Origin: Streptomyces sp. MspMP-M5
GTDB lineage: Bacteria; Actinomycetota; Actinomycetes; Streptomycetales; Streptomycetaceae
DNA length: 63,856 nucleotides
Assembly: GCF_000373585.1 (NCBI RefSeq)
Contig: NZ_KB891896.1
Span: forward strand, 272,020 to 335,875
Direction: 5' to 3'
Below, one piece after another: positions 8,423 through 16,036 of the stretch (positions are counted from its first letter, which is position 1; every line of letters begins with the position of its first letter). A model generated the notes under the pieces. That model did no database searches and had not been told where the DNA came from. It worked only from the letters and a program-made list of their open reading frames with translations. Position numbers and translations under genes: made by a program.

Positions 8423-9384
8423 CGGCCGAACACCCGGTGCCGGCCGCCCGGATGCGCATCGTCACCCAGCGGTCGTTCGGCGGCCCCGAGGTGCTGGAGC
8501 CGGCCGCGGCCGACCGCCCGCGGCCGCTGCTCAACGAGGTCCTGGTGCGGGTGCGGGCGGCCGGCGTGAACCCCATCGACGCGCACGTCCGCTCCGGCAC
8601 CATCCCGTTGCTGGGGCAACCGCCGTTCGTCGTCGGCTGGGACGTCTCCGGCGTGGTCGAGGAGGTGGCTCCCGGAGTCACCCGGTTCGCCGTCGGCGAC
8701 GAGGTCTTCGGCATGCCGCTCATGCCGCGGGCCGCCGGCGGCTACGCCGAGTACGTCACCGCGCCCTCCCGTCAACTGGCCCGCAAACCGGAGGCGTTGG
8801 ACCATCCGCACGCCGCCGCGCTGCCGCTCGCCGGACTGACCGCCTGGCAGGCGCTGGTGGACGCGGCCGGTCTCGACACCGGGCGGCGGGTCCTGGTCCA
8901 CGCCGGCGGGGGCGGCGTCGGCCACCTCGCGCTCCAGATAGCCAGGGCCCGCGGCGCCGAGGTCCTGACCACCGCCAGCGCCGCCAAGGCCGACTTCGTC
9001 CGGGAGCTGGGCGCCGACGAGGTGATCGACTACCGCACCACGGACTTCGCGGACGCCGTCCGGGACGTGGACGTCGTCCTCGACACCGTGGGCGGTGACA
9101 CCGCGCTGCGCTCCCTGGACGTGCTGCGGCCGGGCGGCACCCTGGTCACCATCGTCGAGATGCGCAACGCGGAGCTGGCGCGTGCGGCGGCCGACCGCGG
9201 ACTGCGGTGCCTGGGCGTGACTGCCGAGCCGGACCAGGTGGGCCTCGCGGCACTGGCGGACCTGGCCGACTCCGGCGCGCTGCGGGTGCACCTCGCCCAC
9301 ACCCTGCCGCTCGCCGAGGCAGCCCGGGCCCACCGGCTCATCGAGTCGGGTTCCACCCTGGGCAAGCTCGTCCTCACGCCCTGA
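8419..9384 (+). CDS. NADPH:quinone oxidoreductase, MDR superfamily
   Basis: Medium-chain reductase of 321 residues without zinc ligands. Signatures are VRAAGVNPIDAHVRSG, the GroES-like GWDVSGVVEEVAPGV, and the NADP-binding HAGGGGVGHLALQIA near residue 161. Such enzymes reduce quinones or enones and occur as tailoring enzymes in aromatic polyketide clusters. The GTG start overlaps the SnoaL stop (GTGA at 8419-8422); ATG at 8452 is the alternative. It is the last rightward gene of the operon and is convergent with the regulator at 9413. Confidence 0.85.
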   Translation: MTAEHPVPAARMRIVTQRSFGGPEVLEPAAADRPRPLLNEVLVRVRAAGVNPIDAHVRSGTIPLLGQPPFVVGWDVSGVVEEVAPGVTRFAVGDEVFGMPLMPRAAGGYAEYVTAPSRQLARKPEALDHPHAAALPLAGLTAWQALVDAAGLDTGRRVLVHAGGGGVGHLALQIARARGAEVLTTASAAKADFVRELGADEVIDYRTTDFADAVRDVDVVLDTVGGDTALRSLDVLRPGGTLVTIVEMRNAELARAAADRGLRCLGVTAEPDQVGLAALADLADSGALRVHLAHTLPLAEAARAHRLIESGSTLGKLVLTP

Positions 9385-9412
9385 CGCACCACCGCCCAGA
9401 TACACCACGGGC

Positions 9413-10711
9413 TTAATGCACCAGCGACACCGCGGCCGGGAAGCCCGCGGCGCGGGCCAGCGCCGCGGCCTCGCCGCGCGAGCGCACCTCCAGCTTCTTG
9501 AGGATCTTCCCCACATGGAACTTGACGGTGTGTTCGCTGATGTGCAGCGCCTCGGCGATCGTGCGGTTCCGGTGGCCGTGGACGAGATGGCGGAGCACGT
9601 CCAGCTCCCGGGGGTGCAGCCCGCTCAGCGGATCGCTGCGCGGGACGTCCGGCGCGGCCAGCGGCAGCCGCACGGTGACGATCGTCCCCCACGCCGGCAC
9701 CGCGTCCACCGTCAGCGTCCCGCCCAGCGCGACGACCCGGTCGGTGAGCCGGTGCACGGCCAGCGCCTCCGCGGCGAGCGTCCCCGGACCGTCGTCGCGG
9801 ATCACCGTGCGCAGCTCGGTGTCCCCGGCCTCCCAGCTCACCCGGATCCGTTCGACGCCGCCCTGCTCCAGCATCGTCAGCACGGTGCCGCGCGCCGTGG
9901 TGCGGGCGGCCCGCGCGATGGCCGAGGGGATCAGGCGCCGCGGGCTGTCGGGCTCGCTGTACTGCAGGGTGACGTCGCCGTGGCGGGAGAGCAGGCTGAG
10001 CATGTCCGTCAGCCGCCCGAAGGCGTCCTGGAGGCTCTCCTCGGGCGGGAGTTGTGCGTCCTCGTCGGTGGCCCGCAGCTCGACCAGCGCGGCGACCGCG
10101 ACGTCCGTGGCGGTCCGCCGGGCGGCCGCGTCCGGCAGCGTACGGCTGCGCAGCACGCCGAGCAGGGCGGTGAGGGTGGCGGCGTGCGCGTCGGTCGCGT
10201 CGGCCACCGCCCGGGCCCGCTCGCTGTTGGCGATCCACGGCGCCGCCATGTCGACCGGCACCTCCCCGGGCAGCAGATCGATCACCCGCGCGGTGGCCAG
10301 ATCCCACAACTGCTGGACCAGCGCCAGCACTTCGGGCTCCGGCGCGCACCCCGCGGAGACCATCACGGCCAGCAGCGCCCCGGCCGACCCCGGCGGCGCC
10401 GAGGCGACGGCCAGCACCGGCCGGGCCGAGCCGGCCAGCGCGGCCCGCCCCCACCACGGCCGGCCGACGCCGACATGGGTGGCGAGCGTCGCCAGCTCGG
10501 CCGTGGTGACCTCAGCGGTCAACCCGGCGTCGCCGTGCCCCCAGTTGGCCGACTTGGGGCAGTCCCCGGTGAGCATCACCAGGGCTTCGTGGGGAACGAG
10601 ATCGGCCAGCGCGGCCGACATCCTGGACAGGATCTCCTTCAGGGGTGCCCGCATCAGCTCCGTCGCCACAGCCAGCGTGCGCTGCGGGTCCCCCCAGTCC
10701 GCATACACCAT
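9413..10711 (-). CDS. LuxR-type regulator with GAF-like and histidine-kinase-ATPase-like domains
   Basis: Protein of 432 residues. The C-terminus is a LuxR/GerE helix-turn-helix (RELDVLRHLVHGHRNRTIAE, then HISEHTVKFHVGKILKKL). The middle carries ATPase hallmarks of sensor kinases: RDDGPGT near residue 303 and GGTLTVDAVPAWGTIVTVRLP. The first ~150 residues look like a GAF-type sensory domain. No clear phospho-accepting histidine in a DHp helix is visible, so it may sense nucleotide or ligand rather than phosphorelay. Lying next to the polyketide operon and convergent with it, it is a plausible cluster regulator, but this is inference. Confidence 0.85.
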   Translation of the reverse strand: MVYADWGDPQRTLAVATELMRAPLKEILSRMSAALADLVPHEALVMLTGDCPKSANWGHGDAGLTAEVTTAELATLATHVGVGRPWWGRAALAGSARPVLAVASAPPGSAGALLAVMVSAGCAPEPEVLALVQQLWDLATARVIDLLPGEVPVDMAAPWIANSERARAVADATDAHAATLTALLGVLRSRTLPDAAARRTATDVAVAALVELRATDEDAQLPPEESLQDAFGRLTDMLSLLSRHGDVTLQYSEPDSPRRLIPSAIARAARTTARGTVLTMLEQGGVERIRVSWEAGDTELRTVIRDDGPGTLAAEALAVHRLTDRVVALGGTLTVDAVPAWGTIVTVRLPLAAPDVPRSDPLSGLHPRELDVLRHLVHGHRNRTIAEALHISEHTVKFHVGKILKKLEVRSRGEAAALARAAGFPAAVSLVH

Positions 10712-10770
10712 GAGGGCATCGTAATCGCCCGCCGGTCAGCCGGAGTTGAGGCGAGGCGCCGGGCGCGGCA

Positions 10771-11526
10771 TTACGGCCACGGCCGCAGGACGGGCAGCGG
10801 GGCGGCGGCCCCCGCGCGCTCGCAGCCGAGCGGGGTGTGCGGGGCGCGGCCGGCCAGCCAGGCCGCCAGCGCGGTGAGCGGACCGCGCACGGTCACCACC
10901 GGCCCGTCGGCCGGACCGTACGGGTGCACCGCCGCGGCGTCGTCCACCGGTTCCAGCACCAGCCGCACGTCCTCGGGCGCGCGCGGAGCCAGATACTCCA
11001 GGAGGTGGTGGCACAGCTCCGGCGGCCACTGGTCCGTGCCGGGGCCGAGCCGGGCGTCCGCCGTGTGGATCACCAGCTCCCGCCACCAGGCCAGCAGCAT
11101 CCCGCGCAGCTCGCCGTCGCGGTAGTGCACCGGCCGCGACCAGTCGTCCGGGCCGACCGCCGCCCAGGCCGCGGACGCCTCCGCCAGCGCGTCCTCGACC
11201 GCGGCCCGCAGGCCGTCGGCGTCGCGCCGGGCGCCCGCCTCGATGGCGGCGGTACGGGCCGGGAGGCCGCCGTCGTACAGCTCGACCAGTTCGCCGCGCA
11301 GGGCGTAGCGGGCCTGGCGGGCCGTCGCCCGGCCGATGCCCTCCAGGTGCGCGAGGACATGGGCCCGGGACCAGTCCGGCAGCGCACTGGGCTCGCGCAC
11401 CGCGGCGTCGGTGAGGCCGGGCAGCAGGGCGCGCAGCCGCGCGTGCCCGGCCTCGACCGCGTCCCGTACGGCTTCGGCGGCCGGCGGGGTGCCCGGCGCG
11501 GCGGTGGTGTCGGGTGTCAGGGCCAC
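10771..11526 (-). CDS. DinB-fold maleylpyruvate-isomerase-family protein
   Basis: Protein of 251 residues of the mycothiol-dependent maleylpyruvate isomerase N-terminal family (TIGR03083 type). The diagnostic stretch is ALPDWSRAHVLAHLEG, whose histidines would help bind a metal, followed by RELVIHTADARLG. Members are thiol-dependent transferases or isomerases in actinobacteria. The GTG start at 11526 overlaps the end of the PdxH-like gene by 10 bases, so the two are translated as a pair. Substrate unknown. Confidence 0.8.
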   Translation of the reverse strand: MALTPDTTAAPGTPPAAEAVRDAVEAGHARLRALLPGLTDAAVREPSALPDWSRAHVLAHLEGIGRATARQARYALRGELVELYDGGLPARTAAIEAGARRDADGLRAAVEDALAEASAAWAAVGPDDWSRPVHYRDGELRGMLLAWWRELVIHTADARLGPGTDQWPPELCHHLLEYLAPRAPEDVRLVLEPVDDAAAVHPYGPADGPVVTVRGPLTALAAWLAGRAPHTPLGCERAGAAAPLPVLRPWP

Positions 11527-12170
11527 AGCAGCTCCTTGGTCCAGGCGGAACCGGTCCGGCGGTACACCAGCCGGGTGTGGTTGCGGTCCGCGGCGCCCTG
11601 CCAGAACTCCACCGACTCCGCCCGGAGGGTGTGCAGCGTCCACTCCGGCGGCACCAGCCCGGGGTCGCCGGCCAGCCGCTCGGCGGCGCCGGCCACCGCG
11701 GTGTCCCGCTCGGCCAGGGACTCCAGCGGACGGCTCTGCCGGCCGAGCAGCGCCTCGGCGCGTGCCCCGGCGCTGCGGGCCAGGAAGTCCGCGGCGGACC
11801 GCTCCGCACTCTCCCGCACCACCGGGCCCCGCACCCGCACCTGGCGGGCGAGCGGCTGCCAATAGAAGGTCAGCGCGGCATACGGGCGGGCGGTCAGCTC
11901 CCGGCCCTTGGCGCTGCCGTCGTGCGCGGCGAACCGCCAGCCGTCCGCGTCGACGTCCTTGAGGATCAGGGTGCGTGCCGACGGATTGCCGTCCGCGTCG
12001 GCGGTGGCGAGGGTCATCGCATGCGGCTCGGGGACCTGCGCCCGGATGGCGCCGAGCAGCCAGTCGGTGAACAGCTCCACCGGGGCGTCGGGCGTCGCGG
12101 CCGGATCGAAGGCGGGCAGCTCACCCCCGAACACCGGCAGACCGCGCAGCAGTTGACGTACATCGGCCAT
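11517..12170 (-). CDS. pdxH: pyridoxamine 5'-phosphate oxidase-like protein
   Basis: FMN-dependent oxidase of 217 residues resembling PdxH, which makes pyridoxal phosphate from PNP/PMP. Visible PdxH features are ARTLILKDVDADGWRF, the QVRVRGPV segment, and the C-terminal EFWQGAADRNHTRLVYRR ending in LWP. GAGGGGG precedes the ATG at a good spacing. It could be a PdxH paralogue rather than the sole vitamin-B6 enzyme, because the C-terminal RLxYRR reads as H-T-R rather than the usual H-D-R. It is divergent from the CGNR regulator over a 51-base region with a perfect inverted repeat. Confidence 0.72.
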   Translation of the reverse strand: MADVRQLLRGLPVFGGELPAFDPAATPDAPVELFTDWLLGAIRAQVPEPHAMTLATADADGNPSARTLILKDVDADGWRFAAHDGSAKGRELTARPYAALTFYWQPLARQVRVRGPVVRESAERSAADFLARSAGARAEALLGRQSRPLESLAERDTAVAGAAERLAGDPGLVPPEWTLHTLRAESVEFWQGAADRNHTRLVYRRTGSAWTKELLWP

Positions 12171-12187
12171 GTTTCCCCCTCGTGGGT

Positions 12188-12218
12188 GCTAATGGTTGAT
12201 CGCGACCGTACCATTAGC
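12188..12218. promoter_or_regulatory. perfect 9-bp inverted repeat, candidate operator
   Basis: GCTAATGGT (12188-12196) and ACCATTAGC (12210-12218) are exact inverted copies with a 13-base spacer, in the 51-base gap between the divergent pdxH-like and CGNR genes. The right arm overlaps a -10-like TACCAT (12209-12214) eight bases before the CGNR ATG, so a bound dimer would cover that promoter. The obvious candidate ligand is the CGNR protein itself (inference). Confidence 0.62.
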
Positions 12219-12221
12219 GTC

Positions 12222-12827
12222 ATGGACGCAACACGGCTCGCTCTGGATCTCGCCGTCACCATCCGCCACGACGGACACGGCGGCGTCGCCGACGACCTCG
12301 CCGACCCCGCCGGGCTCGCCGCCTGGATCGGCGACCGCGCCGCCGCACTGGACTGCACCGAGGACGGCCCGCCCCCGGTGGACCAGGCACTGCTCACCGC
12401 CGTCCGGGAGCTGCGGGCCGCCGCCCGCTCGCTGTTCGCCCGCGCCGTCCGCCCGGGCCCGCCCAGCTCCGCCGACGCCCACCGGCTGCTCCCCGAGGAC
12501 GAGGCGCTCGCCCGGCTGAACACCGCTGCCGCCCGGGTCCCCACCGCCCCCCGGCTCACCTGGGACACCGGCGCATCCCCCGTCCTGCGCGACCTCCCGG
12601 CCGGCTCCCCGCCCGCCGCCGACCGGCTCACCGCCGCCCTGGCCCGGGCCGCCCTCGCCTTCCTCGGCGGCCCCGACCGCGACCGGCTGCGGGCCTGCCC
12701 CGCCCCGCGCTGCGTGCGCTACTTCGTCAAGGACCACGCCCGCCAGGAATGGTGCACACCCTCCTGCGGCAACCGCGCCCGCGTCGCCCGCCACCACGAG
12801 CGCCGCCGCCGGGAGGACGGCGCCTAG
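12222..12827 (+). CDS. CGNR zinc-finger regulator (ABATE domain)
   Basis: Protein of 201 residues: an N-terminal ABATE/DUF1470 domain followed by a C-terminal CGNR zinc finger. The four cysteines are in RACPAPRCVRYF and EWCTPSCGNRARVARHH. Members are thought to be stress-linked DNA-binding regulators. The ATG at 12222 has no ribosome site; TACCAT at 12209-12214 stands eight bases before it, so the mRNA is probably leaderless. The last codon and stop lie inside the 100-nt hairpin element that begins at 12825. Confidence 0.85.
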   Translation: MDATRLALDLAVTIRHDGHGGVADDLADPAGLAAWIGDRAAALDCTEDGPPPVDQALLTAVRELRAAARSLFARAVRPGPPSSADAHRLLPEDEALARLNTAAARVPTAPRLTWDTGASPVLRDLPAGSPPAADRLTAALARAALAFLGGPDRDRLRACPAPRCVRYFVKDHARQEWCTPSCGNRARVARHHERRRREDGA

Positions 12828-12924
12828 GGGGCTTCTGACGGATCTCCGTGGAAGAAGGAGCGGCGCCTTGCGAGAGCACGCACCAGGCGCCGCGACGCCG
12901 CGGAGATCCGTCAGAAGCCCCCTA
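12825..12924. repeat. 100-nt element with perfect 26-bp terminal inverted repeats
   Basis: Bases 12825-12850 and 12899-12924 are exact reverse complements over 26 bases. The 48-base interior holds a second nested perfect repeat, GCGGCGCCT (12862-12870) with AGGCGCCGC (12887-12895). Both outer ends begin with the self-complementary CCTAGG, so the element can be read as a 22-bp repeat flanked by CTAG on each side, as expected for a miniature inverted-repeat element with a CTAG target duplication (IS5-like YTAR). It also contains the stop of the CGNR gene, so it may equally act as that gene's terminator. No transposase is present. Confidence 0.7.
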
Positions 12925-13067
12925 GGTTCGGTTGGGTTCGGCCGTCAGATTCCACCCACCGGCCGGCCCGCCCTCCGGGCGAGCGCCGGGAGTTCGACGA
13001 CCGGCTTCGCGCGCCACGGACGTGCGCCGGGGGCGGGCACCCGCACGGTGCGCCGGGCCGGGCCACG

Positions 13068-13073
13068 TACGAT
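13068..13073 (+). promoter_or_regulatory. -10 element of a leaderless promoter
   Basis: TACGAT lies with its last base seven bases before the ATG at 13080, and no Shine-Dalgarno sequence separates them. Transcription would start at or next to the initiation codon. No good -35 hexamer is visible in the GC-rich upstream DNA. Confidence 0.45.
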
Positions 13074-13079
13074 GGCGGC

Positions 13080-13580
13080 ATGTCCTTCCTCCGTCGCCGC
13101 AGCGCAGCCACGCCCGCCGGTCCAGACTTCGACGTACTCGCCATGGACCCGGGTGACTGGCCCGGCAATCTCGGGGCCGGGCTGCTGCCCGCGCCCGACG
13201 GGAGCTGCCAGGGCGTGTTCCTCCGTTACGACCTGTTCGGCGGCCGCGGCCCGGCGATGATCATCGGCAACCTTCCGGAAGGCTCCCCGGCCCGCGAGGT
13301 CGAGGGGGAGCAGGTGCCCTTCGAGGTGGCCCAGCTGCTCGCGGCGCTCGGCAACGACGAGCCGGTGACGGTCGTCGAGACCGAGGACACCCCCGTGATG
13401 CACCAGGACAACCTCCTGATCGTCAAGCGCGTCAAGTGCTCCGAGGGCCGCATCTCCTGCGTGCAGTTCGACCGCGACGACGGCGTGCTGGTGACCATCG
13501 CCAGCTGGGACCGCCCGATCACCGACGACCTCTACGCCCTGCTCAAGCCGCTCCCGGCGGAGCTCTTCCAGCAGGGCTGA
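13080..13580 (+). CDS. conserved hypothetical protein of 166 residues
   Basis: Soluble protein of unknown function, of a type I associate with Streptomyces chromosomes. It starts MSFLRRRSAATPAG and contains DPGDWPGNLGAGLLPAPDG, RYDLFGGRGPAMIIGNLPEG and VASWDRPITDDLYALL-like segments in a mixed alpha/beta pattern. There is no signal peptide, membrane segment or catalytic motif I recognise. It is apparently translated from a leaderless message (TACGAT seven bases upstream) and ends in a strong terminator shared with the convergent amidase gene. Confidence 0.8.
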   Translation: MSFLRRRSAATPAGPDFDVLAMDPGDWPGNLGAGLLPAPDGSCQGVFLRYDLFGGRGPAMIIGNLPEGSPAREVEGEQVPFEVAQLLAALGNDEPVTVVETEDTPVMHQDNLLIVKRVKCSEGRISCVQFDRDDGVLVTIASWDRPITDDLYALLKPLPAELFQQG

Positions 13581-13606
13581 TCGGCAGGACCGGCTGCGCA
13601 CACACC

Positions 13607-13645
13607 ACGCGCCCGGTGGGGCCCCAGGGCCACCACCGGGCGCGT
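13607..13645. terminator. bidirectional hairpin terminator
   Basis: ACGCGCCCGGTGG (13607-13619) pairs exactly with 13633-13645, and inside it GGCCC pairs with GGGCC. The hairpin sits between the convergent genes ending at 13580 and 13671. There is no U-tract, as is usual in Streptomyces. Confidence 0.75.
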
Positions 13646-13670
13646 CGGCGTTCCCGCCCGCTCCCGGGTG

Positions 13671-15692
13671 CTACGACGCCGAGGACCGGACGTCCACGTC
13701 GGCCGCCCGCACATAGCCGACCCGGTGCCCGAGCTGGATCTCGTAGTACACGTCCTGGCCGCGGACGATCGCATGCTTGGTGACGTCGAAGGTCGGCGAG
13801 AAGAAGTACTCCGACTGCACCCGCCCGCCGACCGCGTACCGCTGGCCCGCGAGCAGCGTGTACGGCAGCGGGGTCACCGCCTGCACCGGCACCTGCGACG
13901 GGTACGCCGACTGCTCCGGATACGCCCGCCCGTACACCGGGATCTCCGCCCGGCCCGCCTTCGGCGTGGCCACCAGCCCCTTGGCGTTCACCGCCGTCGG
14001 GTGCGAGCGCGGGTTGTGGAACCACGCCTGCTGCCCGAGGTACCAGATCGCCGTCCAGTCACCGGACCGGCCCGCCACCGCGAACCGCTGGCCGGTCGTC
14101 GCCCGCGCCCCGGTGTCGTTCACCCCGGTCGTGGACGCCGAGCCGTCCGGGTGCAGCCCGATGTCCTTGACCAGCGGCGCGCTCTCACTGGGCGCGACGT
14201 GCAGCCGCACGGCGCCGGACCCGTGCGGCGCGCAGGGCTGACCGGGCTTCTCACAGTCGGTGTAGACCGGCCGGTTGCGGTCGTAGGACGGCCGGATGGT
14301 GACCAGGCCGCCGTGCGGGCCCGCGGTGCGCTTGAACGGCCGGCCCAGCAGCGCGAAGTAGTGCGCCCAGTCCCAGTACGGACCGGGGTCGGTGTGCATC
14401 CCCGCGATCGTCGAGGGGACCGTACCGGGGACGTTGTCATGGCCCAGGATGTGCTGCCGGTCCAGCGGGATGCGGTACTCCTTCGCCAGGTACTTCACCA
14501 GCCGGGCCGAGGCGCGGTACATCGCCTCCGTGTACCAGGCGTCCGGCGCCGCCAGGAACCCCTCGTGCTCGATGCCGATCGAGTGCGAGTTCATGTACCA
14601 GTTGCCCGCGTGCCAGGCGACGTCCTTGGTCGGCACATGCTGCGCGATCAGCCCGTCCGCGGAGCGCACGGTGTAGTGCCAGGACACGTACTTGGGGTCC
14701 TTGATCAGCCGCAGTGTGGTCTCCCACGACCCCTCGGTGTCATGGATGACGATGGCGTCGATCTTCTGGTCCTTGGGCCGGTCGGCCAGATCGTGGTTGC
14801 CGTAGTTGGTGCCGTTGTCGTACTGCTCGTAGGGCGCCGGCCAGGACTCGCAGGCGACGGACCAGGGGCACTCCAGCGCCCCGCCGGCACCGCGGGGGGC
14901 GGTGCGCAGAGCGGCGGCGGCGCTGGTGAGACGCCGTGCCTGGGCGGCGTCGGCGGCCAGCCGCGGCGCGGCCGCCAGTGTGACCCGCTGCCCCGCGTCG
15001 GTGGTACGGCTCTGCCCCTGCCGCAGCACCTCGAAGACGTCCCGGGCGAACGCCGCGCCGCTGCGTGGATCGTCCGCACCGCCGTAGCGCGCCACCGCCG
15101 CGTACCACTTGCCCGGGTCGCTGCTGGCCGGCTGCCCCAGCGCGCGCTGGGCGGCGGCCAGCAGCGCGGCGCCGCCGAGTACGTTCGCGGCCGGATCGCT
15201 GCGCAGCCGTGCCGCCGGCAGCCCGGTGAGCTTCGCCGCGGTCGGCAAAGTGCGCAATCTGGTGGGGAGTTGGGCGGGCAGCACCACCCGCCGGGACCGC
15301 GACTGCACGGACGCCCGGAGCGGCCGGGCGGCGTCGCCGCGTGCGTCCCCGCCGTCCGTGGCGAACTCCGGCGCCCGCGCCACGGCCGCCCGGGCATCGG
15401 TCAGGTGCATCGGCCCGTATCCCCCGGACACACTGGGCGCGCCACCATGGCCGTCCCAGCGCGACTCCAGATACGCGACGCCCATCAGCACACTGCGCGG
15501 GACGTGGTAGCGCGCCGCGGCGTCCGCGAAGGCCCGCTGGAGGGAGCCGGACGGGGGCCGGTCGGCGCCCGCGGACGGGGCCGCGGAGACCAGCGGCAGC
15601 AGCAGCGCCGCGGCGGCGACGGCGGTGGCGGATCTGCGCAGGGCGGGGTGGTGGCGGGTTCTCGGCGCGTCTTCCGGTGCGGATCCTCGCAA
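13671..15692 (-). CDS. exported N-acetylmuramoyl-L-alanine amidase
   Basis: Cell-wall hydrolase of 673 residues. It begins at TTG 15692, preceded by a perfect AAGGAGG six bases upstream. A signal peptide covers residues ~20-43 (ATAVAAAALLLPLVSAAPSAGA-like). An alpha-helical, lytic-transglycosylase-like region follows (LMGVAYLESRWDGHGG). The amidase-2/PGRP domain has zinc-site residues in IVIHDTEGSWET and in GMHTDPGPYWDW, plus SWHYTVRSADGLIAQHV. The last ~200 residues look like SH3-type wall-binding repeats. It cleaves the amide between MurNAc and L-alanine. The TTG start may keep its level low. Confidence 0.88.
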   Translation of the reverse strand: MRGSAPEDAPRTRHHPALRRSATAVAAAALLLPLVSAAPSAGADRPPSGSLQRAFADAAARYHVPRSVLMGVAYLESRWDGHGGAPSVSGGYGPMHLTDARAAVARAPEFATDGGDARGDAARPLRASVQSRSRRVVLPAQLPTRLRTLPTAAKLTGLPAARLRSDPAANVLGGAALLAAAQRALGQPASSDPGKWYAAVARYGGADDPRSGAAFARDVFEVLRQGQSRTTDAGQRVTLAAAPRLAADAAQARRLTSAAAALRTAPRGAGGALECPWSVACESWPAPYEQYDNGTNYGNHDLADRPKDQKIDAIVIHDTEGSWETTLRLIKDPKYVSWHYTVRSADGLIAQHVPTKDVAWHAGNWYMNSHSIGIEHEGFLAAPDAWYTEAMYRASARLVKYLAKEYRIPLDRQHILGHDNVPGTVPSTIAGMHTDPGPYWDWAHYFALLGRPFKRTAGPHGGLVTIRPSYDRNRPVYTDCEKPGQPCAPHGSGAVRLHVAPSESAPLVKDIGLHPDGSASTTGVNDTGARATTGQRFAVAGRSGDWTAIWYLGQQAWFHNPRSHPTAVNAKGLVATPKAGRAEIPVYGRAYPEQSAYPSQVPVQAVTPLPYTLLAGQRYAVGGRVQSEYFFSPTFDVTKHAIVRGQDVYYEIQLGHRVGYVRAADVDVRSSAS

Positions 15693-16036
15693 AACAGCCT
15701 CCTTCTAGCCGGCCCGAGCCGGGACGGTGTGACGGTGGTGTGCCAGGGGCCTGCCCGGTGCTGTGTGAGCCGGCCAGGCCGCGGTCGCGCGGGAGAACCC
15801 GAGGGTAAGCCTCAGGTCGGCCGAGAACCATAGATGTGCCGACGCGCCGTCAATCACCACACCTGGTTCGGATTTCGCATGTCCGGACAGTATTGCCAGG
15901 AGCCTTCCCGGACCGGGCCGGGACCTGCGGGGCGTCAGTGGAATGGACCAACACACGGGTGAGCGGCGCGGCCCGTACCCGGGCGCGCCGCTCACGAATC
16001 TCCCCTCGGGGCCGCCGCTCTCGGCAGCCCCGGCGG
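15693..16036. other. 344-base intergenic region upstream of the amidase gene
   Basis: It contains the amidase ribosome site (15699-15705), a candidate promoter (15827-15853) and the 3' side of the phosphotransferase gene. I looked for a ydaO-type c-di-AMP riboswitch, common before actinobacterial wall hydrolases, and did not find its conserved blocks. No other gene is supported. Confidence 0.4.
15827..15853 (-). promoter_or_regulatory. candidate amidase promoter
   Basis: On the minus strand TTGACG (15853-15848) is followed after 15 bases by TATGGT (15832-15827). The spacer is shorter than optimal, so this is a moderate candidate. It would give a leader of roughly 130 bases before the TTG start. 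Confidence 0.35.

Noticed and set aside
13671..15833. Long plus-strand frame opposite the amidase gene
   Set aside because: Arginine-rich shadow of the amidase codons; the minus-strand product has a signal peptide and zinc ligands.
15706..15900. ydaO-type c-di-AMP riboswitch before the amidase gene
   Set aside because: The conserved pseudo-symmetrical blocks could not be found in the leader; only GC-rich sequence is present.
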